Shown here: in pieces, positions 44,637 through 54,135 of the stretch
Numbering within the stretch: position 1 is the first letter of the stretch
Layout: the number at the start of each line of letters is the position of its first letter
Assembly: GCA_018332375.1 (NCBI GenBank)
Contig: BOPV01000001.1
Coordinates: 1,488,001-1,552,000, forward strand
Direction: 5' to 3'
Origin: Roseiterribacter gracilis
GTDB taxonomy: Bacteria > Pseudomonadota > Alphaproteobacteria > BOG-932 > Roseiterribacteraceae
DNA length: 64,000 bases
Notes under the pieces: generated by a model
Seen by the model: only the letters and a program-made list of their open reading frames with translations
The model's database searches: none
What the model was told of the DNA's origin: nothing
Translations under genes and position numbers: made by a program

Positions 44637-47546
44637 ATGTCCGGGATCACAACCAAGCAGGCGGCCGCGCTGGCCGCGCTTCTCCTCGCCACCACACAGG
44701 CGCAGGCGCAGACCGCGCCGCCCGACGTCACCGAAGTCGTGGTCACCGGCTCGCGCATCCGCAACCCCGACGCGACCAGCATCAGCCCGGTCAGCGCCGT
44801 CAGCGGCGCCGAGCTGCAGGCACGTGGTGCCGCGCGCGTCGAAGATCTCTTGAACACGCTGCCGCAAGTCTATGCCGACCAGGGCGCCGGCAATCGCGGC
44901 GGCACGGTCGGTGCCAGCGGCACCGCGACGATCAATCTGCGCAATCTCGGCAACCAGCGCACCTTGGTGCTGATCGACGGTCGCCGTTTGATGCAAGGCG
45001 ATCCGGCGCGCGCGTCGGCGCAGGCAGCAGATCTGAACAACATTCCCGCAGCCTTGGTGCAGCGGATCGAAGTCGTCACCGGCGGCGCGTCGGCCGTGTA
45101 CGGCTCGGACGCGATTGCGGGCGTCGTCAACTTCATCATGAAGCGCAACTTCGAAGGGATCGAAGTCAACGCCGACGCCGGCTTTGCCAGCCACACCCAG
45201 GGCAACAATATTCGCAGCGTCGCGGGCGCTGCGGGCCAGCCCTATCCGTCGGGCACGACGTTCGACGGACCGCAAGGTGCGGGTTCGGTCACGTTCGGCA
45301 AAAACTTCGCCGACGGGCGCGGCAACATCACCGGCTATGTCGGCTATCGCCAGATCGAAGGCATCGGCACGTCCGAGCGTGACTTCCCGACCTGCAACCT
45401 GGCTGCGAACGCGACCGGCTATGGCTGCTCGCTGTCGAGCACGACGTTCCCCGGCCAATTCCAGTTGACCAATCCCACCACCGGCGCGGTGCGCGCGACG
45501 CTGGCGCTGAATCCCGCGACCGGCAACACGTTCCGCACCTACACGGCAGCGCTCGACGGATTCAACAACGGCAACACCTACGATCTGCAGGCGCCCGACA
45601 AGCGCATCAACGGCGCGCTGTTCGGCAAGTACGAGCTGGCAAAGTCGGCCGAGCTATACGGCGAGTTCATGTACATGCATGACCGCGCCGACATCCGTAT
45701 TTCGCCGACCGGCGTGTTCACGGTGCCGGAACAGATTTCGTGCAGCAATCCGTTCCTGTCGGCGTCGCAGCGCGATCAGATTTGCGGCTCGGTCGGCCTG
45801 ACGCCGGCGCAGAACGCCACCGTCAACGTGTCGTACCGCAACGCGCTGGGCGGCTCGCGCCACGATTACACGACGCATGATTCCTATCGCGCGGTCGGCG
45901 GCGTGCGCGGCGATCTCGGCGGCAGCTGGAAGTACGACGTGTACGGCCAGTACGGCTTCACCGATTACAGCTCGCGCCTCACCAACGAAATCTCGCTGGC
46001 GAAATTCGCCAAGGGGCTGAACGTGGTGTCGAACGCGGCCGGCCAGCCGGTCTGCGCCGCGGCGCTGAACGGCACCGATCCGTCCTGCGTGCCGTTCAAT
46101 ATCTGGCAGATCGGCGGCACCTCGGCGGCGGCGCTGAACTACGTCACCAACACGGTGCGCCGCACCGGCTATCTCGAAGAAGCGATCGGCAGCGGTTCGG
46201 TCACTGGCGACTTGATCAAGCTCAGCCCGCTCAGCGAGCAGAAGATCAGCGTCGCTGCCGGCGCCGAGTATCGCCACGAGAAAATCAGCTTCACGCCCGA
46301 CATCTACTACCAGACGCGCGACACGGCCGGTAACTCGGGCGGCGAATTCCCGATCGCAGGCTCGTTCGACGTCAAGGAAGTGTTCGGCGAAGCGCGCATT
46401 CCGCTGATCACCGATCGTCCCTTCTTCAACAGCCTGTCGGCAGAAGTCGGCGGTCGTTACTCCGACTACAGCACCGCTGGCACCACGGAATCGTTCAAGC
46501 TCGGCGCCGAATGGTCGCCGGTGCAGGGCATCCGCGTGCGCAGCGGCCTGCAGCGTGCGGTGCGTGCGCCGAACCTGACGGAATTGTTCGGACCGCAGCG
46601 TACCGTCACCGCAGCACTGACCGATCCGTGCGAAGGCGCACGTCCGACGGCGTCGTTCGCTGCGTGCCAGCGTTCGGGCGTCACCGCCGTGCAGTACGGC
46701 CTGATCGCACCGGCTGCCGGCCAGCAGAGCGGCGCGCTGATCGGCGGCAATCCCAATCTGTCGCCCGAAACGTCACGCACCAAGACGTTCGGCGTGCAGT
46801 TCAACCCGCCGCAGATCCCGGGCCTGACCTTGTCGCTCGATTATTTCGACATCGACGTGCAGAAGTTGATCACCACTGTGCCGGCCGGTATCGAGCTGAC
46901 CCAGTGCATCAACGCCAACACGTTCTGCAATCTGATCCAGCGCAACCCCGCCACCGGTTCGCTCGTCACCGGCGGTTTCGTCACCACCACCTACGTCAAT
47001 GCCGGCTATCTCAAGACCAAGGGCATCGACGTCGCCGCGACCTACGCGATGGATCTCGGCAGCTACGGCGCCGTCGCGCTGAACTTTGCCGGCACGCATC
47101 TGTCGAAATACGAAGTGCAGATCTTGTCGGGCACGCCGTCCTATCGTTGCGATGGTTTGTTCGGCGTGACGTGCGGCATTCCGCTGCCGACCTGGCGGCA
47201 TCGCCTGACGACGACCTGGACGCCGGCTGACGGTCCCTATTCGGTGTCGGCGACGTGGCGCTTTATCGGCTCGACCAGCAACGACAAGTCGAGCAGCGCG
47301 CAGTTCCTCACCGCCACGTACCAGCCCTACGATCTGAAAATGGCGCAGCGACATTATTTCGACCTCTCGGCCAGCGCTGCGCTCAACGACAACCTGACTT
47401 TGCGCCTCGCCATCAACAACCTGCTCGACAAGGACCCGCCGCTGTCGGCGAGCACCGGCGGCCAGGTTGCGAACGGCGCGTTCTATGGCGGCATGTACGA
47501 CTCGATCGGTCGCTACATGTCCCTCGGCGCGACGTATAAGTTCTGA
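44637..47546 (+). CDS. TonB-dependent outer-membrane receptor
   Basis: 969 aa from the ATG at 44637, with AGGGGAG upstream; an ATG at 44550 gives an N-terminus without a signal sequence at its front. Signal peptide to about residue 25 ('LLLATTQAQAQT'), then a TonB-box-like 'VTEVVVTGSRI', the plug domain (about 50-160, 'TLVLIDGRRLMQGDPAR', 'QRIEVVTGGASAVYGSDAIAG'), and a large beta-barrel ending in an aromatic residue ('SLGATYKF'). It imports a ligand across the outer membrane using TonB energy. The size and plug are like the carbohydrate/nutrient receptors of Caulobacter- and Sphingomonas-type bacteria. Neighbouring deaminase and nucleoside hydrolase genes suggest a nucleoside-like ligand. 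Confidence 0.93.
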   Translation: MSGITTKQAAALAALLLATTQAQAQTAPPDVTEVVVTGSRIRNPDATSISPVSAVSGAELQARGAARVEDLLNTLPQVYADQGAGNRGGTVGASGTATINLRNLGNQRTLVLIDGRRLMQGDPARASAQAADLNNIPAALVQRIEVVTGGASAVYGSDAIAGVVNFIMKRNFEGIEVNADAGFASHTQGNNIRSVAGAAGQPYPSGTTFDGPQGAGSVTFGKNFADGRGNITGYVGYRQIEGIGTSERDFPTCNLAANATGYGCSLSSTTFPGQFQLTNPTTGAVRATLALNPATGNTFRTYTAALDGFNNGNTYDLQAPDKRINGALFGKYELAKSAELYGEFMYMHDRADIRISPTGVFTVPEQISCSNPFLSASQRDQICGSVGLTPAQNATVNVSYRNALGGSRHDYTTHDSYRAVGGVRGDLGGSWKYDVYGQYGFTDYSSRLTNEISLAKFAKGLNVVSNAAGQPVCAAALNGTDPSCVPFNIWQIGGTSAAALNYVTNTVRRTGYLEEAIGSGSVTGDLIKLSPLSEQKISVAAGAEYRHEKISFTPDIYYQTRDTAGNSGGEFPIAGSFDVKEVFGEARIPLITDRPFFNSLSAEVGGRYSDYSTAGTTESFKLGAEWSPVQGIRVRSGLQRAVRAPNLTELFGPQRTVTAALTDPCEGARPTASFAACQRSGVTAVQYGLIAPAAGQQSGALIGGNPNLSPETSRTKTFGVQFNPPQIPGLTLSLDYFDIDVQKLITTVPAGIELTQCINANTFCNLIQRNPATGSLVTGGFVTTTYVNAGYLKTKGIDVAATYAMDLGSYGAVALNFAGTHLSKYEVQILSGTPSYRCDGLFGVTCGIPLPTWRHRLTTTWTPADGPYSVSATWRFIGSTSNDKSSSAQFLTATYQPYDLKMAQRHYFDLSASAALNDNLTLRLAINNLLDKDPPLSASTGGQVANGAFYGGMYDSIGRYMSLGATYKF

Positions 47547-47559
47547 GGTCGGAGCAAGC

Positions 47560-48693
47560 TTGAGCAACACGCAGACTTCGGGGCGCAGCATCGGCAACGT
47601 GCCTGCGCCCCGAACCGGCCGCACCGTCACGGCGGCGCAACGCGACATTTTCCGCCGCATCCCGAAAGTCGAACTTCACTGCCATCTGCTCGGCGCAGTG
47701 CGGCAATCGACCTTCGCCGAGCTGGCGGCGATGCGCGCAGCGCCCGTCACATCCGATCAGATCGCCAGCTTCTACGCGCGCGGTGCGCGGCCGGTCGGCG
47801 TGCTGCATGTGTTGCGCACGCTGGAGAAACATATTCTGCTGACGCCGGATGATTTCCGGCGCATCGCCTACGAGTATCTCGAAGATGCAGCGCGCGAAGG
47901 CGTGCGGCACGCCGAATTCTTCTGGAACCCTACCGCAACCATCCGCGACGCGAAGCTGCCCTATGCCGCGCTGCAGGACGCCATCGTCGCCGGCATGCGC
48001 GACGCCGAGCGCGAATTCGGCATCAGCTCGCTGCTGATCCCCAGCATCGACCGCGAAGCAACGCCCGACGACGCGGTTGCGATGGTCGAGCTTCTGATCG
48101 CCAATCGCGACGACTCGGTTCCCGGCATCGGCATCGACTATCGCGAGAACGACCGGCCGCCCGAACTATTTGCCGAGGCCTATCACCGGGCGCGTCGCGC
48201 CGGGCTGCGCGCCACCGCCCATGCGGGTGAATTCGGCATGCCGTGGACCAATGTCGCGACCGCGCTGGATCTGCTGCAAGTCGACCGGATCGATCACGGC
48301 TATTCGATTTTGGAAAACCCGGCCTTGGTCGAACGCTGCGTCGAACGCGGCATCGTATTTACGATCGTGCCAACCAATTCCTATTACCTGCGCACGCTTG
48401 AACCCGAGCGTTGGGCAGCGGAACATCCGATCCGCGCCATGGCGCGTGCAGGGCTGAAGCTGCATCCGAACAGCGACGACCCGACTTTGCACAACGTCAC
48501 GCCGGGCGGCGCGTGGGAGTTGATGTATAGCCATCTCGGCTTCGACATCGCCGCACTGCGCCAGATGATGCTGCACGGGCTGGATGGTGCGTGGATCGAT
48601 ACTGCGCGCCGCACCGCATGGGCTGCAGCATGGCCGATCGAATTTGATGCGCTGACGACGGCAACCAGCTGGCAGGAATCAACCTTGCCGTGA
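47560..48693 (+). CDS. Adenosine deaminase family protein
   Basis: 377 aa from the TTG at 47560, 6 nt after GGAG and 13 bp behind the receptor gene, so probably co-transcribed with it. Zinc-ligand and catalytic motifs of the adenosine/AMP deaminase family are present: 'KVELHCHLLGAVRQSTF' (H40, H42), 'ATAHAGEFG' (His about 221, Glu), 'RIDHGYSI' and 'HPNSDDPTLHN' (Asp pair about 305). It deaminates adenosine or a related aminopurine such as adenine or a modified nucleoside. It has no signal peptide, so the substrate is handled in the cytoplasm. Confidence 0.88.
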   Translation: MSNTQTSGRSIGNVPAPRTGRTVTAAQRDIFRRIPKVELHCHLLGAVRQSTFAELAAMRAAPVTSDQIASFYARGARPVGVLHVLRTLEKHILLTPDDFRRIAYEYLEDAAREGVRHAEFFWNPTATIRDAKLPYAALQDAIVAGMRDAEREFGISSLLIPSIDREATPDDAVAMVELLIANRDDSVPGIGIDYRENDRPPELFAEAYHRARRAGLRATAHAGEFGMPWTNVATALDLLQVDRIDHGYSILENPALVERCVERGIVFTIVPTNSYYLRTLEPERWAAEHPIRAMARAGLKLHPNSDDPTLHNVTPGGAWELMYSHLGFDIAALRQMMLHGLDGAWIDTARRTAWAAAWPIEFDALTTATSWQESTLP

Positions 48694-48698
48694 CGGCG

Positions 48699-49595
48699 TC
48701 AGCCTGTCAGCGCCGCCATGCAACGGCGCAGCACCGCGTCTGCATCCAGCTCGGACAGGAACGACGCGTTCGGCGTCACCGTCTTGCGCGTATCGATCAC
48801 GGTGCGTCCGCGCGTCAGCCCCTGCAGCTCGACATCGATGCGCGCCGGCATGTAGCGGCCAAGCGACGGGTCGAGAAACACGGCCGCTGCGACCGGATCA
48901 TAAACCGCCATCTTTTCGCGCCCGCGCGACCGCGCAATATCGACATAGCCGTCGAGCAACGACGCCAGCAGCTTGGCCTGCGCGTGGCCACCAGCGCGTA
49001 CCGCGTCGATCTGCGCCGCGCCAACCAGAACGCGGCGGCACGCATCCAGCTCGACAAGGCGCAACGGTGCGCCGCGATCGAGCAGCACAGCCAAAGCTTC
49101 CACGTCGGCGAAGGCGTTGTATTCGGCCGACGCAGTCTGGTTGCCGGTGGTCAGCGCGCCACCCATCCAGACGATCTCGTCGATGCGCGACGCTGCATCG
49201 GGATAGGCCAGATACAACGCGGCGAGATTGGTCAGCGGCGCCAGCGCCAGCACGCGTTTGGGCCCGGCTCCGTCGCGCGCCCAGGCAGCGAGCGCCGCCA
49301 CCGCGTCACCATCGTCACGCAACGGCGCCGACGGCAGATCGCCGCCGCGCATGCCGGTTGGGCCCAGCACGTCTTCGGCGGTGATCACCGGACCCAGCAA
49401 GGGCCGTGCAGCGCCGACATAGATCGGGAAGGTCCAATCGAACAACGCGGCCGCGCGCGACGCGCTGTCCTGCACGCGCGCAAGCTGCGTGCAGCCGAAG
49501 CTGAGCGACAGGCCTGCGATCTTCTCGCTGGCCGCGACCATCAGCACCGACCAGATGTCGTCAAATCCGATGTCGGAATCGATCCAGACCGCCAT
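48699..49595 (-). CDS. Nucleoside hydrolase (inosine/uridine-preferring type)
   Basis: 298 aa. The calcium-binding signature D-x-D-x-G-x-D-D is 'WIDSDIGFDDIWSV' (about 4-17). 'LAPLTNLAALYLAYP' and the active-site 'EYNAFADVEAL' (family N-x-x-x-D) and 'AVYDPVAAAVFLDP' (catalytic-site His/Asp region, here Asp) follow. It hydrolyses a ribonucleoside to base and ribose. It is on the opposite strand, ending 6 bp from the deaminase stop, so it is not in the same transcript, but function fits the deaminase (adenosine to inosine to hypoxanthine). Confidence 0.88.
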   Translation of the reverse strand: MAVWIDSDIGFDDIWSVLMVAASEKIAGLSLSFGCTQLARVQDSASRAAALFDWTFPIYVGAARPLLGPVITAEDVLGPTGMRGGDLPSAPLRDDGDAVAALAAWARDGAGPKRVLALAPLTNLAALYLAYPDAASRIDEIVWMGGALTTGNQTASAEYNAFADVEALAVLLDRGAPLRLVELDACRRVLVGAAQIDAVRAGGHAQAKLLASLLDGYVDIARSRGREKMAVYDPVAAAVFLDPSLGRYMPARIDVELQGLTRGRTVIDTRKTVTPNASFLSELDADAVLRRCMAALTG

Positions 49596-49663
49596 ATGGC
49601 TCTTTCCTTCCGGCGTGGCTGCGTTCAGCCTCGTTCGATTGTCATTGCTCGAAACGGTGCGCG

Positions 49664-50737
49664 TTGCAACACGCTAGACTGATCGCAACGCTGAGGCGGA
49701 TCGGCATCCTGGCGATCGCAGTGTCAGGCGTGGCGTATCTCGCCTACGTGTTCTTTCACGAACCCGGCGACGACCAGGGCGGCGATCGTCTGGTGATTTC
49801 GGTCTATGGCGTGTCGCAGGATTCGTTTCGCAAGAATCTCTACGCGCCGTTCGAAGCCGAATGCGGCTGTACCTTGGTGGTCGAAACCGGCAATAGCGCC
49901 GAACGGCTGAGCAAGCTCGCTGCACGCAAGAACAATCCCGAAGTCGATCTTGCCGTCTTCTCGGACTTCGATGCGCTGGCAGCGCTGCGGCGCGGCCTGC
50001 TCGATCCAATCGATGTCAGCCGCCTCAGCAACTACAACAAGCTCTACGAATTCGCGCGCGATCCGATCGGCGGCCACATGGCCGTCGGCTACACGGTCTA
50101 TGCCACCGGCATCGTCTATCGCACCGACAAGGTCGCGATCTCGTCGTGGCGGGATCTGTGGTCGCCGTCGCTGAAAGACCGTCTGGTGCTGCCGACGTTG
50201 ACTTCATCGGGCGGGCCGCTGCTGCTGCAGATGCTGGAGCGCGCTGCAGGCGGCAGCGATCCGACCTTCGCCGGCGCGCTGGCACAAGTCGCAGCCAACA
50301 AGCGCAGTGTCGTTACCTTCTTCGAACGCAGCGCCAATCTGGTGCAGCTGTTTCAGCAGGGCGAAGCTTGGGCCGCGGTGACGGGACGCTACAACCTGCC
50401 GCTGCTGCTGCGGCTCAACATGCCGATCGCATGGGCAAGCCCAAGCGAAGGCGATGCGGGCGGGCGCAATGTGCTGGTGCTGATCAAAGGCTCGCGCCGC
50501 CGCGCGCTGGCGCTGCGCTTTCTCGACAAATGGTTGTCGACCGAGGTGCAGACCGCGATGGCGCTGGATCTGGTCGACAGCCCGGCCAACCGCGAAGCCA
50601 CCTTGCCGCCCAACGTCGCATCGCTGCTGACCTATGGGCCCGAGATGATCGAGCGGATGAATTTCATCGCGCCCGCGGTCGTGCTCGATCATCGTGCCGC
50701 CTGGACCAAGGCGTGGAACGAGACGATTGCGCGATGA
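49664..50737 (+). CDS. ABC importer substrate-binding protein, spermidine/putrescine or Fe3+ type
   Basis: 357 aa from the TTG at 49664; no better start is visible. A hydrophobic segment (about 12-31, 'IGILAIAVSGVAYLAYVFF') lacks an obvious signal-peptidase site, so the protein may stay anchored to the inner membrane. The rest is a type-2 periplasmic-binding fold: 'LVISVYGVSQDSFRKNLYAPFEAECG', 'DLAVFSDFDALAALRRGLLDPID', 'VGYTVYATGIVYRTDKVA', 'WSPSLKDRLVLPT' (parts). This matches the PotD/FutA-like cluster. The ligand is unknown. The stop overlaps permease 1. It is divergent from the nucleoside hydrolase, 68 bp apart. Confidence 0.8.
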   Translation: MQHARLIATLRRIGILAIAVSGVAYLAYVFFHEPGDDQGGDRLVISVYGVSQDSFRKNLYAPFEAECGCTLVVETGNSAERLSKLAARKNNPEVDLAVFSDFDALAALRRGLLDPIDVSRLSNYNKLYEFARDPIGGHMAVGYTVYATGIVYRTDKVAISSWRDLWSPSLKDRLVLPTLTSSGGPLLLQMLERAAGGSDPTFAGALAQVAANKRSVVTFFERSANLVQLFQQGEAWAAVTGRYNLPLLLRLNMPIAWASPSEGDAGGRNVLVLIKGSRRRALALRFLDKWLSTEVQTAMALDLVDSPANREATLPPNVASLLTYGPEMIERMNFIAPAVVLDHRAAWTKAWNETIAR

Positions 50738-51558
50738 ACGCACGGACCCGCGGCCTGCTTCTGCTGACGCCAGCGACACTCTTCGTGTTCGTCGCTTTTC
50801 TGGTGCCGTTGGCGATTCTGCTAGCGGGTAGTTTCCAGCGCGATGACGGCGCCATCGGCCTGCAGCGCTATGTCGAGTTCTTCGCCGACCCGCTGCACCA
50901 GGAAGTCGTGCTGCGCACTTTGCGCATCGGCGCGTTGGTGACCTTGGCTGCGATCGCGCTGGGTTATGTCGCCGCGTTAGCGATCGTCGATCTGTCGCCG
51001 ACCAGCCGCGCGCGTCTGGTCGGGCTGGTGACCTTGCCGATCATGATTTCGCCGGTGGCGCGCACCTATGCCTGGATCGTGCTGCTCGGGCGTACCGGCC
51101 TGGTCAATAATCTGGCGCTGCAATTCGGCCTCACCGATGCGCCGTTGCGCTTTCTCTATACCGAGCCGGCCGTGTTCGTCGGGCTGCTGCAGCTGTTGTT
51201 GCCGCTGATGATCCTGTCCTTGGTCAGCGCGCTGGAAAACGTGCCGCGCGACGCGGTGCCGGCCGCGCGCATGCTGGGTGCGAACTGGTGGGTCGTGTTC
51301 ACGCGCGTGCTGCTGCCGTTGACGCGCGACGGTCTCGCCACTGGCGGCGTGCTGGTCTTCACCGGTGCGATCACTGCGTACATCACGCCGGCCATGCTGG
51401 GCGGCGCCAAGATCCTGATGCTCGAGACGCTGCTCTATCAGCGCGTCAACGTCACCGACGATATCGCAACCGCGACCGTGATCACCGCGCTGCTGGTTTC
51501 GATGAGCATCCTGGCCAAGCTGGTGTTGAGCCGCCTGGCAAAAGGACGGTCGAAGTGA
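50734..51558 (+). CDS. ABC importer permease (PotB-like)
   Basis: 274 aa from the ATG at 50734, overlapping the binding-protein stop. Six membrane segments; the first follows a short basic N-terminus ('TRGLLLLTPATLFVFVAFLV'). The EAA loop is seen around 'NVPRDAVPAARMLGANWWVV' (about 170-190). It is the first of two non-identical permeases of a polyamine/iron-type importer. The stop overlaps permease 2 (GTGA). Confidence 0.9.
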   Translation: MNARTRGLLLLTPATLFVFVAFLVPLAILLAGSFQRDDGAIGLQRYVEFFADPLHQEVVLRTLRIGALVTLAAIALGYVAALAIVDLSPTSRARLVGLVTLPIMISPVARTYAWIVLLGRTGLVNNLALQFGLTDAPLRFLYTEPAVFVGLLQLLLPLMILSLVSALENVPRDAVPAARMLGANWWVVFTRVLLPLTRDGLATGGVLVFTGAITAYITPAMLGGAKILMLETLLYQRVNVTDDIATATVITALLVSMSILAKLVLSRLAKGRSK

Positions 51559-52334
51559 ACGGCCGCGCGTTGCAATGGACCGCGCTGGGAGCGGTGCTGC
51601 TGTTCCTGCTGGGGCCGTTCGTGATCATTCTCGCTGCGGGTGTCTCGGACGGCGAGACGCTGACCTTCCCGCCCGAAGGCGTGTCGCTGCGCTGGGCCGC
51701 GTCGGTAGTGGCCATTGCAGAGTTGCGTCATGCCTTTGCAATCTCATTCGCGCTGGCGGTACTCAGCACGTTGGGTGCGTTGCTGCTCGGTATTCCCGCC
51801 GCCTACGCGCTGGAACGGCTCGATCCGCCCGGCGCGAACATCGTGCGCGCGGTCGTGACGTCGCCGCTGGTCGTGCCGGGCATCGTCGTTGGCCTGGCCC
51901 TGCTACGCTATTTCGTCATTCCGCTCGGCATCGGCGTACGGCCGGCGCTGTTGGCGTCGCATATCGCGCTGTTGATCCCCTATGCGGTGCGCGTGGTCGC
52001 GGCCAGCCTGCGCAATCTGCGCGTCGATATCGAAGACGCCGCCATCATGCTGGGCGCGACGCCGTTGCAGGCCTTCTTCCAGATCGTGGCGCCCAACATC
52101 CGCAACGGCGTGATCGCATCCTTCATCCTCAGCTTCATCACCTCGTTCAATCAGGTGCCGGTGTCGCTGTTTCTGTCGGGCCCGGGCATCTCGACCTTGC
52201 CGATCGAAATGCTTGCACGGATCGACTTCACCTACGACCCGTCGATCGCGGCGCTGTCGGCGATGCTAGCGCTGCTGTCGATTGCGATCGTGTTTCTCGC
52301 CGAACGTCTGCTGGGATTGTCGCGCTATGTCTGA
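51555..52334 (+). CDS. ABC importer permease (PotC-like)
   Basis: 259 aa, GTG at 51555 overlapping permease 1. Six hydrophobic segments. EAA loop around 'NLRVDIEDAAIMLGATPLQA' (about 154-173), followed by 'FFQIVAPNIRNGVIASFILS'. This is the second permease of the importer. Its stop overlaps the ATPase start by 8 bp, so all four importer genes are a single coupled unit. Confidence 0.9.
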   Translation: MNGRALQWTALGAVLLFLLGPFVIILAAGVSDGETLTFPPEGVSLRWAASVVAIAELRHAFAISFALAVLSTLGALLLGIPAAYALERLDPPGANIVRAVVTSPLVVPGIVVGLALLRYFVIPLGIGVRPALLASHIALLIPYAVRVVAASLRNLRVDIEDAAIMLGATPLQAFFQIVAPNIRNGVIASFILSFITSFNQVPVSLFLSGPGISTLPIEMLARIDFTYDPSIAALSAMLALLSIAIVFLAERLLGLSRYV

Positions 52335-53331
52335 CGCATTTCTTCGCCTGCACGACGTCACCTTGCGCTATGGCCGCACGATTGCGGTCGAAAAGCTCAA
52401 TCTCGCCGTCAGCGCGGGCGAGTTCGTGGCGCTGTTGGGCCCGTCCGGTTGCGGCAAGACCACGACGATGCGCGCCATCGCCGGCCTGTTGAAACCCTCG
52501 GCCGGCCGTATCGTCATCGACGGCGCCGACGTCACCCGCGTCGCACCGAACAAGCGCGACGTCGGCCTGATGTTCCAGTCCTACGCGCTGTTCCCGCATT
52601 TGACCGTGTTCGAGAACGTCGCCTTCGGATTGCGCCTGCGCAAACTGCCCGATGCCGACATCAAGACCCGCGCAATCCAGGCACTCGCCAGCGTCGGGTT
52701 GGCCGGTACCGAGGAAAAACTGCCGAAGGAATTGTCGGGCGGGCAGCAACAGCGCGTCGCGCTGGCGCGCGCCATCGTGGTGCGACCGCGTTTACTGCTG
52801 CTGGACGAGCCGCTGTCGAATCTCGATGCGCGGTTGCGGCTGGAGATGCGCAGCGAGATCACGCGGCTGCAGCGCGAATTGAACCTGCCGATGATCTATG
52901 TCACGCACGATCAGGTCGAAGCGCTGGCGCTGGCCGATCGCATCATCGTGATGCGCGCCGGACGGATCGAACAGGACGGCACGCCCGAGGTGATTTACGC
53001 CAAGCCGCGCAACGAATTCGTCGCGCGCTTCGTCGGATTCGAAACCATTCTCACCGCCGCGCGCCTCGCCGCACATGCGCGCCTGCCTGGGCCCGCATAT
53101 GCGTTCGGCTGGCGTCCGCGCCATGTCGTCGTCGGCACCGGCCCCTATCAAGGCCATGTGCGCGGCGCCTCCTATCTGGGTGAGACGGTCGAGTATCTGA
53201 TCGAGAGCGAGTTCGGTCCGATCAAAGCCGAAGTGGCCGCTGACGCGCCGCGTCACGGCCCCGGCCAGGCGGTCGCGTTCGACCTGCCCTTCGCACGCGC
53301 CGCGCCGCTTGCTGCGGATTTGCCCGCGTAA
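52327..53331 (+). CDS. ABC importer ATPase (PotA/UgpC-like)
   Basis: 334 aa. Walker A 'GPSGCGKTT' (about 38-46), Q-loop 'LMFQSYALFPHLTVFENVAFG', signature 'LSGGQQQRVALARAI' (about 137-151), Walker B 'RLLLLDEPLSNLDARLRLEM' (about 155-174), H-loop 'YVTHDQVEALAL' (about 190), and a C-terminal TOBE-type regulatory domain (about 235-330). It powers the polyamine/iron-type importer. It is followed 24 bp later by a glycerophosphodiesterase gene, so a glycerophosphodiester ligand is one alternative to polyamines, since UgpC-type ATPases look alike. Confidence 0.92.
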   Translation: MSDAFLRLHDVTLRYGRTIAVEKLNLAVSAGEFVALLGPSGCGKTTTMRAIAGLLKPSAGRIVIDGADVTRVAPNKRDVGLMFQSYALFPHLTVFENVAFGLRLRKLPDADIKTRAIQALASVGLAGTEEKLPKELSGGQQQRVALARAIVVRPRLLLLDEPLSNLDARLRLEMRSEITRLQRELNLPMIYVTHDQVEALALADRIIVMRAGRIEQDGTPEVIYAKPRNEFVARFVGFETILTAARLAAHARLPGPAYAFGWRPRHVVVGTGPYQGHVRGASYLGETVEYLIESEFGPIKAEVAADAPRHGPGQAVAFDLPFARAAPLAADLPA

Positions 53332-53355
53332 CATCGCCGTGCTTCCTTGCCGTCG

Positions 53356-54069
53356 ATGAAGCTCGACCTGCCTCGCGTCATCGGCCATCGCGGCGCCTGC
53401 GCCGACGCCCCCGAGAACACGCTCGAATCGTTTCGCGAAGCGCATCGCCAAGGCGCGCGCTGGATCGAATTCGACGTGCGGCTTGCGCGCGACGACGTCG
53501 CGATCGTGCTGCACGACACGACGCTCGATCGCACCACGACTGCACGCGGACCGGCGCGCGCGATCGACTCTGCAAGCCTGGCGACGATCGACGCAGGCTC
53601 GTGGTTCGGACCGGCTTTCGCGCAGGCGCGCGTGCCGACCTTGGCCGCGACCTTGGCACTGGCGAGCGAACTTGGGCTTGGCTGCAACGTCGAACTGAAA
53701 GCCGAGCCCGGCGACGCGGCGGCGTTGGCCAAGGCGGTGGCAGCCGAGATCGCGGGCAGCGATCTCACACTTCTTCTGTCGAGTTTCGATCCGGATTGCG
53801 TCGCCGCCTGTGCCGAATTCGCGCCGTCGGTGCCGCGCGGCGCGCTGATCGATGGGCGCTGGGGGGCCGACCCGATCGCGACCGCCCGGTCCTACGGCTG
53901 CACCACGTTGAACGCCCGCGCCGACCAGGCGCTGGGCTTTACCGGATTCGGCCTGCCCGTCCTGGCCTATACGGTCAACGATCCGGGCCAGGCGACCATG
54001 TTGTGGGCCCGCGGAATCGCTGGGGTTTTCAGCGACCGCCCCGGCCTGCTCCTGGCTGCGGCGGCATAA
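53356..54069 (+). CDS. ugpQ: Glycerophosphodiester phosphodiesterase
   Basis: 237 aa from the ATG at 53356; an in-frame TTG at 53347 is possible. The GDPD signature is 'VIGHRGACADAPENTLESF' (H11, R12, E20, N21) with the metal-binding 'WIEFDVRLARDDVAIVLHDTTLDRTT' (E, D, H; about 38-63, described). It releases glycerol-3-phosphate from glycerophosphodiesters in the cytoplasm (no signal peptide). UgpQ is often last in the ugp operon, which fits its place behind the ABC importer genes. Confidence 0.9.
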   Translation: MKLDLPRVIGHRGACADAPENTLESFREAHRQGARWIEFDVRLARDDVAIVLHDTTLDRTTTARGPARAIDSASLATIDAGSWFGPAFAQARVPTLAATLALASELGLGCNVELKAEPGDAAALAKAVAAEIAGSDLTLLLSSFDPDCVAACAEFAPSVPRGALIDGRWGADPIATARSYGCTTLNARADQALGFTGFGLPVLAYTVNDPGQATMLWARGIAGVFSDRPGLLLAAAA

Positions 54070-54135
54070 AGGCTTCCGATACAGGCCCCCGGGCTATATG
54101 AACTTCGACATTCCAGAAGGTCCGGAGTTCTTGCT

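Noticed and set aside
46466..46804. Antisense frame within the TonB receptor
   Set aside because: Shadow of the receptor coding sequence without a start signal or motif.
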